A stretch of 42,671 bases of DNA from an uncultured Bacteroidales bacterium. Lineage in GTDB: Bacteria; Bacteroidota; Bacteroidia; Bacteroidales; Paludibacteraceae. Below are positions 32,501 to 39,476 of this stretch, piece after piece. The notes beneath the pieces are model-generated. The model made no database searches and had not been told where the DNA came from. It saw only the letters and a list, made by a program, of their open reading frames with translations. Both the position numbers and the translations under genes were made by a program. Every line of letters starts with the position of its first letter. The stretch's first letter is position 1. The DNA is taken from the NCBI GenBank assembly GCA_945827635.1, contig CALZOG010000008.1, forward strand, positions 1 to 42,671. The letters are read 5' to 3'.

Positions 32501-35500
32501 TTGACCATCTATTTCAAAGACCAAAGTTACGGCAATGCCAATGAGGGTTGGGAGTTTGAGGTGCGCCAACACCTGCTGACTAACTTGACTATCACCGAGG
32601 TAGAGGCTACCTCTGTAGCCGCTGATATGCAGACGGTAGGTGCCAGAGACCTGCAGATGCTGCGTGTGGCAGTTACCGTTACCGGCGACCGTACGCCCAT
32701 CACGATTGACAGACTGGCGGTTGAGGCGAATACTTTTGCACAGAACATCCGTTACTATGCTACCGGCACTATCGCCACCTTCTCCAACCAGAACGAGTTG
32801 ACCGCAGTCTATACCGTCAACGAGCGCGGAACATACTATTTTTGGGTAGTGGCAGACGCTTCCGCCGAGGCTGATGACAACGATGTGATGAGCGTGCAGT
32901 TGACAGCCGTATATAGCGGTCAGACAGCCTTTACGCCTGCTCAAATCATTGTTGCACAAACCAAACTGGCTCATGGCATGAAGGGTACGTACTACATCGG
33001 CAACGATGCGTTGGCAGACTTCCACACCATAACCAATGCGGTGGATGCAATGGAGGTATTAGGCGTAGAGGGCGATGTGGTATTCATGATAGCCTCTGGC
33101 ACCTACAACGAACAGGTCGTACTCAGCGAGATTGCCGGTACATCAGCCGATGCTACTATCACCTTCTGTGCTGAGAGCGGTAACGCCACGGATGTGGTCT
33201 TCAGCAACGACAACACCTCTGACACCGAAGGCGTGTGGACCATCAATGGTATGGATTACCTAACGCTGAAGAACTTGACTATCCAAACAGAAAAAACCGG
33301 TTATTCAGCAGCGGTTGTGCTCAAGAATCAAAGCGAACATGTGACGATTGACGGTTGCGTACTTACGACATCGGTACTGAACAACAACACCTCGCAGAAC
33401 TGTCATCTCGTACGTCTCATATCCAACGATGCTGACAATGAGGAGAATAACTACTTTACTTTGCAAAACAGCACACTCAACGGCGGTTATACTGGTGTGG
33501 ATTTGTCGCAAAGCAGTTATGCGACCCATCCCAACAAGCATGATATTGTCATTCGCAACAATACTTTCACCGGTCAGGAAAAACAAATGGTATATGGTGT
33601 GATGATAAAGAATATTACGATTGTGGGGAACACGCTAACCATGAAATCGTTTACGCAATCGGACTTCCGCGCGATTGATCTTCGTACCAAACTGGAGGGA
33701 ATTATCAACATAACCGGTAATAATATTGTGCTGAGCGGAACGAGTTACGCCAATGCTGTATATCTTGGCCCGACATCCGCAGCCAACTGCCCGGAAGGAA
33801 CAGTAATGAACATTGTAAACAATGCTATTAGTGTGAATTCTCAGACTACAAGTCTTTCCTCCGCTGTTCAAGTACGTTATGCCCGTGAAGTCAATCTGCT
33901 GTACAATACGTTGCTCGTACATTCCGAGGGTAGCAATAGTGCTCCTTTGGCTGTTTATTATGCAGCAAATATGCAACTGACAGCCACGAATAACCTCATG
34001 CAGAATACTGGCGAGACAGGTTTGGCAGTTTATTATAGTAGTGCTGCTTTTGCGAAAGGTACTTATACCAAGAATGCTTTCTATGCTCAGAGCGGTTCAT
34101 TCAGCAACCAAGCTTCTGATTTCGCTGCTTGGGAAGCATTAGGTACGATAACTTCTACGAATAATATGGTTGAGCAAGCCGTCTTTGCCTCAAATACACT
34201 GTTACTGCTGCGTGAGGCAGGCGGTCTGGTTAGTGCAACACCTGTTGCCGGTATCACCACCGACATCACCGGTAAGTTGCGTGCCGCTGTGCCCACCATC
34301 GGAGCGTACGAGTACGACGCCGACTTGTTCCACGTACCGGCATTGGCAGAAGGGTACCCTGCTGTGCTGAATGTGAAAGATTGTCTGGCGGACATAGTAG
34401 TCAAGGCGGATAATATCGGTACGGCACGCGTGCTTGTGCTGGCTGCCGATGCCGAGGTTCCGGGTGTTGAAACCGTTATAGCACAAGGTGCCGAACTAAC
34501 GTTGCAAAAGGATGCCGAGGCAAGTATTACTATCAAGGGTCTGAACGAAGAGACGGCTTACAAGGCGTATGTCGTAACTCTTTCGCCACTGGGTGAAGCG
34601 GCTGCTGCGGTTACTGCCACAGAGTCATTCACCACACTCTGGACGCTGCGTCCTGTTATGCTGAATACTATCGCCGAACAAACAGTAGCAGCAGGAACAG
34701 CTCTCTCGCTGACAGCTACGTTAACCACCGAGTATGAGCAGGCTAAGCCATATACCTACTCATGGCGCACGGCGTTCAGCAACGATGAGATTGGCAACGA
34801 GGCTACGTTGAACATCAATGCTACACGCGCAACGGAGTATATCTGCCACGTGACAGACAAGTTCGGGCAGGATGCCTATGTGTCGGCACACGTGTGGGTA
34901 GAGACTGCCGATGCAGCTACCTTTGAGGAATATACGTTGCCCGAAAGCGGACATAAGATGGTTGACGATGCATGGGCAGACGGGGGAGAGACGTATCTGT
35001 ATAGCGGCAGTTACGCCTTTGCCAATGTGCCGAACAAGTCATACAATGCCTTCAGCGGCTACGTAATCAGTGCAGACAAATCCAATGAAGCTACCGGCGA
35101 ATACATGATTGATCAGTTCCGCTCGGCTGCAGGCGGTGCATACGAAGGCGACAACTTTGCCATCGCTTACTATTCAGCCCCGTCAAGTTGGTATGCCGGC
35201 TACAAAGACCCGATCACACTGACCTATACAACCGAGGCAAAGCCCATAACCGGGTTCTATGTGACGAACAGTGCTTACACTCTGGACGCTATACTGAATG
35301 GTGATTATGCCAACGACGCCTTCGGCGAAGGTGACTACCTGAGCCTTACCGTCAAGGGGTACAATGGCGAGACATTGACAGGCGAAGTGATATTCTACCT
35401 TGCCGATTATCGCAGTGCGAATGAAAGCGAGCGCTTTGCCCTGAAGGAGTGGAAATGGCTTGACTTGAGCCGGTTAGGTGCTGTGACACGTCTGGAGTTT

Positions 35501-35713
35501 GAGATGTTCACCACCAAATCCGATCAATTCGGATTCACCACACCGACCTATTTCTGCTTGGATAACTTCGGTGTTGCCACGCACGATCCGGCAACAGGAG
35601 CAGAAAACGTCAACGGTTCGCAAAAGGCCGTCAAATGCATTAGGGATGGTATATTGTATCTCATTACGTCGGACGGGAAACAATTCAATACACAGGGTGC
35701 ACTTGTTAAGTAA
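29525..35713 (+). CDS. Giant B12-riboswitch-controlled surface protein with C-terminal DUF4465-type domain
   Basis: The 2062-residue protein begins with a signal peptide (MLMKKLLMYFAVFAMSWLSGTAAAE; MKKLL at 29531 is an alternative start). Four repeats of a CUB-like unit (YDEGGKDG...VVFAPATEGKKVQLTF, VDYIKVYNG) paired with a BNR_assoc_N-like beta-sandwich (AKLYYTKSN...FREGENYLWLVYDI) span about 42-1150. A right-handed beta-helix covers about 1152-1596 (YLTLKNLTIQT, IVIRNNTFTG, IGAYEYD). A fibronectin III-like and an Ig-like unit follow (about 1600-1795). Residues about 1796-2015 (ATFEEYTLPESG...YFCLDNFGVA) match the DUF4465 protein at 40550, a family I associate with B12 loci. The end, KCIRDGILYLITSDGKQFNTQGALVK, is the sorting-type tail. 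A cobalamin-linked surface role is inferred from the riboswitch and this domain; a ligand is not proven. Confidence 0.9.
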   Translation: MLMKKLLMYFAVFAMSWLSGTAAAEDYLMPQYGYDTKVVSKDAPITFYDFKGADTHFTQSAFSTVIFKPATEGYSIKISFEELNLTRYSASYDVYLRLYNGQYDVDGTTYPTSGNPSGSFAENANQIAYIPGDGAVTPLPTYISGSADGCLSVCLYSKDPSPKESYWKATVEEVLLESMTVKAASGNNDFVDGEIWAGKQGVGVAGFGITTEGYSSPDKLQSLTFTCTNAAVIDATALKLYAGQSASVAGLTEVAGTITELEGVYTYTLTDAYSLSNGANLFCLGGDVMTSAAFNATASVNVTGIATAGGFTAFTPAAAVTLTVQPMYLMATDATYSIAQDTKFYDEGGKDGKVVKGFDGKVVFAPATEGKKVQLTFKEIDVFYTDYAANSTGYVDYIKVYNGNSTDEKDLLWQLTQAEASSKSDIVIKSTAADGKLTITHKNNISYDSNLKAGWEAVVSEFMPQAMMVSGVEATKQTGTTVSAGAEDVLIASLKVTTVETEPALAVKELLFNTNNTNTQLAKAKLYYTKSNSFATSNLLGEVAIADNKVTLAAANSVSFREGENYLWLVYDIHTLAENGMAVDVALEKLLFTNGTEYASFAAADGQLTIKNEAVQACGSQVFNIQGEWQYTHTVANEYSTKYKAEDCDQTVVFKPIHEGYVIQIDYADFDAYYSSSSYYGTRAKYIVYAGEGTSGDKLWELDANGKKPTQIRSTAADGAITIVFNPNTTSSYYNGEGWHATVKEYKLQNMQLESVSVSQASSKLVQLGEQKAALLDINLQTLGTLNPLTVDALTIDLKGTENNVETIYLLQGENVLAQAAAAAQVTLTLETPATLAEYDNAFVVVADIKADATVETAVDAALKSVTLSGNAQAIADGDPEGSRTVKNVRYLQAGDNGTVTIGENSLMFYDDGGADGNYTKNMEGYITFVPANEGYAVEVEVKNYKLSNGAPVKIYYGRSHEGDADATVEYNYSNPEKFVGDVYISSAEDGALTIYFKDQSYGNANEGWEFEVRQHLLTNLTITEVEATSVAADMQTVGARDLQMLRVAVTVTGDRTPITIDRLAVEANTFAQNIRYYATGTIATFSNQNELTAVYTVNERGTYYFWVVADASAEADDNDVMSVQLTAVYSGQTAFTPAQIIVAQTKLAHGMKGTYYIGNDALADFHTITNAVDAMEVLGVEGDVVFMIASGTYNEQVVLSEIAGTSADATITFCAESGNATDVVFSNDNTSDTEGVWTINGMDYLTLKNLTIQTEKTGYSAAVVLKNQSEHVTIDGCVLTTSVLNNNTSQNCHLVRLISNDADNEENNYFTLQNSTLNGGYTGVDLSQSSYATHPNKHDIVIRNNTFTGQEKQMVYGVMIKNITIVGNTLTMKSFTQSDFRAIDLRTKLEGIINITGNNIVLSGTSYANAVYLGPTSAANCPEGTVMNIVNNAISVNSQTTSLSSAVQVRYAREVNLLYNTLLVHSEGSNSAPLAVYYAANMQLTATNNLMQNTGETGLAVYYSSAAFAKGTYTKNAFYAQSGSFSNQASDFAAWEALGTITSTNNMVEQAVFASNTLLLLREAGGLVSATPVAGITTDITGKLRAAVPTIGAYEYDADLFHVPALAEGYPAVLNVKDCLADIVVKADNIGTARVLVLAADAEVPGVETVIAQGAELTLQKDAEASITIKGLNEETAYKAYVVTLSPLGEAAAAVTATESFTTLWTLRPVMLNTIAEQTVAAGTALSLTATLTTEYEQAKPYTYSWRTAFSNDEIGNEATLNINATRATEYICHVTDKFGQDAYVSAHVWVETADAATFEEYTLPESGHKMVDDAWADGGETYLYSGSYAFANVPNKSYNAFSGYVISADKSNEATGEYMIDQFRSAAGGAYEGDNFAIAYYSAPSSWYAGYKDPITLTYTTEAKPITGFYVTNSAYTLDAILNGDYANDAFGEGDYLSLTVKGYNGETLTGEVIFYLADYRSANESERFALKEWKWLDLSRLGAVTRLEFEMFTTKSDQFGFTTPTYFCLDNFGVATHDPATGAENVNGSQKAVKCIRDGILYLITSDGKQFNTQGALVK

Positions 35714-35736
35714 TTAGTTTCCGCACATATTAAACA

Positions 35737-35778
35737 AAAAAAATCCACATAAATTTGCAAATGTGGATTTTTTTTTGT
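35737..35778 (+). terminator. Terminator of the giant gene, overlapping the btuB promoter
   Basis: AAAAATCCACAT and ATGTGGATTTTT form a long perfect stem around the loop AAATTTGCAA and end in a T-run. The A-run on the left lets it work on both strands. The -33 box of the btuB promoter (TTTG) lies in the loop. Confidence 0.85.
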
Positions 35779-35786
35779 ACCTTTGC
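35754..35786 (+). promoter_or_regulatory. Promoter of the btuB operon
   Basis: TTTG at 35754-35757, 20 bp, then TACCTTTGC at 35778-35786. The predicted start, near 35792, coincides with the riboswitch P1 stem. Confidence 0.75.
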
Positions 35787-35787
35787 T

Positions 35788-35932
35788 GCCACGTACGATT
35801 AAGGGAAACAGGTGCAAGTCCTGTGCAGACCCGCTGCTGTTATCTCCTGACAACGGTTCGGCATTACGTCACTGCCATGTAGGCGGGAAGACGCTAAACC
35901 GCGGAGTAAGCCAGAAGACCTGGCGTACGTTG
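35788..35932 (+). ncRNA. Cobalamin (B12) riboswitch, copy 2
   Basis: The core GGGAAACAGGTGCAAGTCCTG through the B12 box AAGCCAGAAGACCTGG is nearly the same as copy 1; over the first 65 nt only one base differs. P1 is a perfect 7-bp pairing of ACGTACG (35791-35797) with CGTACGT (35924-35930). The btuB start codon is only about 30 nt downstream, so control is probably by masking translation initiation (GGATTAGGAAG region) and not by a terminator, which is not seen. Confidence 0.95.
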
Positions 35933-35963
35933 ACGTGTATTCCTCGTGGATTAGGAAGTCAGA

Positions 35964-38111
35964 ATGAAACGTTCGCTGTTTTTCATAGTGTCTTTTGTTG
36001 CGTGCACTGCTGTTCAGGCAGAAGCCTACCCCCTGCCCATATCTGAAGGGAAGGGAGCGGAGTTGGATAGTATTGTACGGCAGTTCAGTATTGATGAAGT
36101 GGAGGTGACTGCACGCCGGCGCGAGGAGCCTGTTATACCTGTGCAGACGCTCAGCGGTGCGCGGCTGGAGGGTCTATCCACGCAGAGCGTGGCGGATGCG
36201 GCACGGTACTTCTCGGGCGTGCAGATCAAGGATTATGGCGGTGTGGGCGGCATGAAAACGATTGACGTGCGTTCGATGGGTACGAACCACTTGGGCGTGT
36301 TCTACGACGGCATAGAGATCGGCAATGCGCAGAACGGGACAGTCGATCTGGGCAAGTTCTCGATGGACAATATAGAGGAGATAGCGCTATACAACGGTCA
36401 GAAGTCAGAGATCTTCCAGCCCGCCAAGGATTTCGGCAGTGCCGGTACACTATACATCAAGACCCGCCGCCCGAAGTTCACACCGGGCAAGAACTACAAC
36501 CTGAGCATCACCATGAAAGCCGGCACATTCGGGCTGGCTAATCCCTCTATCCTGTACGAGCAGAAACTGACGGACAATATCCATCTGTCGGCAAGTGGCG
36601 AATATACATACGCCCACGGGCGTTATCATTTCCGTTACCGCAGGGTACTGCCGAGCGGTGCAGTGGCGTGGGACACGACCGCAGTTCGTCAGAACGGCGA
36701 TGTGCAGGCAGGCAGAGCCGAGGTCGGGCTGTTCGGGTATCTGCCCGAAGGCAAGTGGCACGTGAAGGGTTACTACTACCAGAGCGAGAAAGGTATACCC
36801 GGAGCGATAGTGAACAATGTATGGACGAACAGCCAGCGGCAGTGGGACAGAAACGCCTTTGTGCAGGGCAACTACACCCAACGCATCGTGAGAGGTTACG
36901 ACGTGCAGGTGAACGCCAAGTACAGCAACGACCGCATGCGTTACCTCAACCCTGATACCACGCTGATGTATATCGACAATACGTTCACCCAACAGGAGGT
37001 GTATATGAGTATGGCGCACCGGGTAGCCCTGTTAGGGCAGCAGTCTGTATTCAGCCATCAGCCATCAGCTGTGAACTGGGACGTCTCGCTCAGTGCCGAC
37101 TGGCTGTGGAACTACCTGGAGGGAAACCTCGCCAACTTCGTTTATCCCGAGCGGAACACCGTTCTGGCAGCAGCCGCTACGCAGCTCTACTGGAAGTACC
37201 TGAAGGCACAAGCCTCGGTGCTCGGCACGTTCATCTTCGACAAGATCCACCAGCCCACTATCGCCACTCCGACCGCCTACAAGCAGAAACCGCAGTTCAC
37301 GCCGGCGGTGTTTGTGAGTTATCAGCCTGTCCTGAGCGAGGAGCTCTTCCTGCGCGCCTATTACAAACGCATCTTCCGCATGCCGACGTTCAACGACCTG
37401 TACTACACCGATGTGGGAAACATCTCTCTTCTGCCCGAATACACGACCCAGTACAATGGTGGTGTGCAGTACGACAAACGCTGGCAGGAAGGTGCGTGTC
37501 GCGCAGTGAGCGTGAAGGCGGACGGATACTTCAACCAGGTGAAGAACAAGATCGTAGCTATCCCCAAGGGCAACGGTCAATACCGCTGGCAGATGCTGAA
37601 CCTCGGGTATGTGGAGATACGCGGCTGCGACGTGAATGCCTCCGGCACGTTCGACCTGACAAACGAGGTGCTGCTGACTGTAGCCGCAGCGTACACCTAC
37701 CAGAAGGCACAGGACTTTACCGACCCGGGCGAGCTGACCTATGGCGGACAGATAGCCTATATCCCGTGGCACAGCGGCAGCGCGACGATAAACCTGCAAT
37801 GGAAAGGACTGAGTGTAAACTACGCGTTCATCTATGTGGGCGAGCGCTACCACAACAGCGCGAATATACCTGCCAACCGCGAGCAGCCGTGGTACACGCA
37901 TGATGTGAGCATATCATATGATATGCCGATTAGTCGAAAGTCAAAAGTCGATAGTCGAAAGTTGATAGTCGAAAGTCGAAAGCCAAATTACTCTCCGCGG
38001 TTATACTTTGCGGTGGAGATCAATAACCTGTTCAACCAGCAATACGAAGTTATACTCAACTACCCTATGCCGGGTATCAACGGGAAAGGAATAATACGAA
38101 TAACCATTTAG
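35964..38111 (+). CDS. btuB: TonB-dependent outer-membrane cobalamin receptor
   Basis: The 715-residue protein has a signal peptide (MKRSLFFIVSFVACTAVQAEA), a TonB-box-like FSIDEVEVTARR, a plug domain (about 45-165: LSTQSVADAARYFSGVQIKDYGG, IDVRSMGTNHLGVFYDGIEIGNAQNG) and a beta-barrel to the end (RITI-stop). It is the outer-membrane pore for vitamin B12 uptake, driven by TonB; substrate is inferred from the B12 riboswitch directly upstream and btuG downstream. Two oddities: the residues after the signal peptide (AYPLPISEGKGAE) are encoded by an element shared with the agaS leader, and residues about 656-673 (SRKSKVDSRKLIVESRKP) by a perfect array of seven heptamers, inserted before one of the last barrel strands, probably in an extracellular loop or turn. 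Confidence 0.94.
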   Translation: MKRSLFFIVSFVACTAVQAEAYPLPISEGKGAELDSIVRQFSIDEVEVTARRREEPVIPVQTLSGARLEGLSTQSVADAARYFSGVQIKDYGGVGGMKTIDVRSMGTNHLGVFYDGIEIGNAQNGTVDLGKFSMDNIEEIALYNGQKSEIFQPAKDFGSAGTLYIKTRRPKFTPGKNYNLSITMKAGTFGLANPSILYEQKLTDNIHLSASGEYTYAHGRYHFRYRRVLPSGAVAWDTTAVRQNGDVQAGRAEVGLFGYLPEGKWHVKGYYYQSEKGIPGAIVNNVWTNSQRQWDRNAFVQGNYTQRIVRGYDVQVNAKYSNDRMRYLNPDTTLMYIDNTFTQQEVYMSMAHRVALLGQQSVFSHQPSAVNWDVSLSADWLWNYLEGNLANFVYPERNTVLAAAATQLYWKYLKAQASVLGTFIFDKIHQPTIATPTAYKQKPQFTPAVFVSYQPVLSEELFLRAYYKRIFRMPTFNDLYYTDVGNISLLPEYTTQYNGGVQYDKRWQEGACRAVSVKADGYFNQVKNKIVAIPKGNGQYRWQMLNLGYVEIRGCDVNASGTFDLTNEVLLTVAAAYTYQKAQDFTDPGELTYGGQIAYIPWHSGSATINLQWKGLSVNYAFIYVGERYHNSANIPANREQPWYTHDVSISYDMPISRKSKVDSRKLIVESRKPNYSPRLYFAVEINNLFNQQYEVILNYPMPGINGKGIIRITI
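36021..36057 (+). repeat. Element shared with the agaS leader, in the btuB 5' coding region
   Basis: GAAGCCTACCCCCTGCCC...ATCTG followed directly by AAGGGAAGGGAG matches both ends of the minus-strand element at 2465-2557, with the hairpin-bearing middle missing. It encodes EAYPLPISEGKGA just after the signal peptide. Confidence 0.65.
37932..37980 (+). repeat. Seven-unit heptamer array inside btuB
   Basis: AGTCGAA, AGTCAAA, AGTCGAT, AGTCGAA, AGTTGAT, AGTCGAA and AGTCGAA fill exactly 49 bp. Translated, they give a 7-residue rhythm (SRKSKVD-SRKLIVE-SRKP). Confidence 0.9.
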
Positions 38112-38122
38112 CTATAATTGAT

Positions 38123-39361
38123 ATGAAGCTATGCAGAAAAGTCGAAAGTCGAAGACACCCCACTGCGCGCATTGCTTGTGGGGCCCCCGTACAGTCGAAA
38201 GTCGAAAGCCTAATTAGTCATTACTGTTTGAGCGTCTGGGGTCTTTTGACTTTGAGCGCAGTGGTCTTATTTACCTGCTGCCGCCACGATGAGCCTGTCA
38301 TTCCTGTGGAAGAGGAGCAACACGGCGATACCGTGCGTAATGAGATAACAGGCTTCTATCTGCTCAACGAGGGCAACATGGGCAGCAACAAATCGACGCT
38401 CGACTACTACGATTACACCACCGCCACCTACCGCCGAAACATCTACGCTGAGGCGAACCCCGATGTACCGAAGGAACTGGGCGATGTGGGCAACGACCTG
38501 AAGATATACGGCAACAGGTTATATGCCGTGATCAACTGCTCGAACAAGGTGGAGGTACTCGACGCGCGAACGTGCAAACGTATCGGGCAGGTGAATATAC
38601 CCAACTGCCGGTACATAACCTTCGACGGCAAGTATGCATACGTCACCTCGTACGCCGGTCCGGTGTCGCTGGACGCGAGTCATGCGCAGATAGGTTACGT
38701 GGCACGGATCGACACGGCCACCCTGCAGATTGACAGCACCTGTCTGGTAGGCTACCAGCCGGACGAGTTGGCAGTAGCTAACGGCAAACTGTACGTAGCT
38801 AACTCCGGCGGATACATGGTGCCGGATTACGACAGCACGGTGTCGGTAATTGACCTGAAGACCTTCAAGCAGACCAAACGTATCACCGTGGCAAAGAACC
38901 TCTGGCGGGTACGCACCGACCGGCAGGGACAGTTGTGGGTCAGTTCGCGAGGCGACTACTACGGCACACCTGCCAAACTCTACTGCATCGACCCGGCTAC
39001 CGACCAAGTAACAGACTCGATCAGCATTGCCGTGTCGGCGATGGATATATCCGGCGACTCGCTCTACGCCTGTGCCACCGCGTGGGATTATATCCACTAC
39101 GAGGACGTAGTGACCTACTCTATCATCAACACCCGCACGCACGAGGTGGTGAGCACGCGATTCATCACTGACGGCACGGAGACGCAGATACAGAAACCCT
39201 ACGGCATAAAGGTTCACCCCGTGACGCACGACATGTATGTAACCGATGCCAAGAACTATGTCAACCCCGGAATGTTGCACTGCTACGGTTCAGACGGCAT
39301 ACTCAAGTGGTCGGTGCGCACGGGAGATATACCTGCGCAGATAACGTTTGTATATCAATAG
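38123..39361 (+). CDS. btuG: BtuG-like surface cobalamin-binding beta-propeller lipoprotein
   Basis: The 412-residue protein has YncE-type beta-propeller repeats over about 75-410: TGFYLLNEGNMGSNKSTLDYYDY, YGNRLYAVINCSNKVEVLDART, GYQPDELAVANGKLYVANSGG, STVSVIDLKTFK, KPYGIKVHPVTHDMYVTDAKNYVNPG. BtuG proteins of gut Bacteroidota bind B12 on the cell surface and cap BtuB; the gene follows btuB by 11 bp under the B12 riboswitch. A lipobox (LSAVVLFTC-C) is present, but it lies about 50 residues from the start. The long N-region (MKLCRKVESRRHPTARIACGAPVQSKVES) is encoded by two pairs of AGTCGAA heptamers around a CCCCAC/GTGGGG hairpin. Either the signal peptide has been stretched by insertion, or translation starts later, for example at a TTG near 38227. 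Confidence 0.9.
   Translation: MKLCRKVESRRHPTARIACGAPVQSKVESLISHYCLSVWGLLTLSAVVLFTCCRHDEPVIPVEEEQHGDTVRNEITGFYLLNEGNMGSNKSTLDYYDYTTATYRRNIYAEANPDVPKELGDVGNDLKIYGNRLYAVINCSNKVEVLDARTCKRIGQVNIPNCRYITFDGKYAYVTSYAGPVSLDASHAQIGYVARIDTATLQIDSTCLVGYQPDELAVANGKLYVANSGGYMVPDYDSTVSVIDLKTFKQTKRITVAKNLWRVRTDRQGQLWVSSRGDYYGTPAKLYCIDPATDQVTDSISIAVSAMDISGDSLYACATAWDYIHYEDVVTYSIINTRTHEVVSTRFITDGTETQIQKPYGIKVHPVTHDMYVTDAKNYVNPGMLHCYGSDGILKWSVRTGDIPAQITFVYQ
38140..38210 (+). repeat. Heptamer pairs around a hairpin in the 5' part of btuG
   Basis: AGTCGAA occurs twice at 38140-38153 and twice at 38193-38206. Between them CCCCAC...GTGGGG can form a hairpin. The block encodes the unusual N-region of the BtuG signal peptide. 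Confidence 0.75.
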
Positions 39362-39473
39362 TTGAGAGTTGAGAGTTGAGAGTTGAGAGAAGTCTTATAG
39401 TTGAAAGTTGAGAGTTGAAAGTTGAGAATTGAGAGTTGAGAGAAGTCTTATAGTTGAAAGGTAATAGTTAAAC
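39361..39473 (+). repeat. Composite heptamer array between btuG and the next gene
   Basis: Four GTTGAGA units, the 11-mer GAAGTCTTATA, then GTTGAAA, GTTGAGA, GTTGAAA, GTTGAGA, ATTGAGA, GTTGAGA, the same 11-mer again, GTTGAAA, GGTAATA and GTTAAAC. It starts on the last base of the btuG stop codon and ends 3 bp before the next ATG, so the whole gap is repeat. Confidence 0.9.
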
Positions 39474-39476
39474 GTG

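Noticed and set aside
37065-37901. 278-residue minus-strand ORF and the overlapping plus-strand ORF at 37106
   Set aside because: Both are out-of-frame readings of btuB.
39361-39473. Possible CRISPR array
   Set aside because: Units are 7-11 bp and directly adjacent with no unique spacers, and no cas gene is present.
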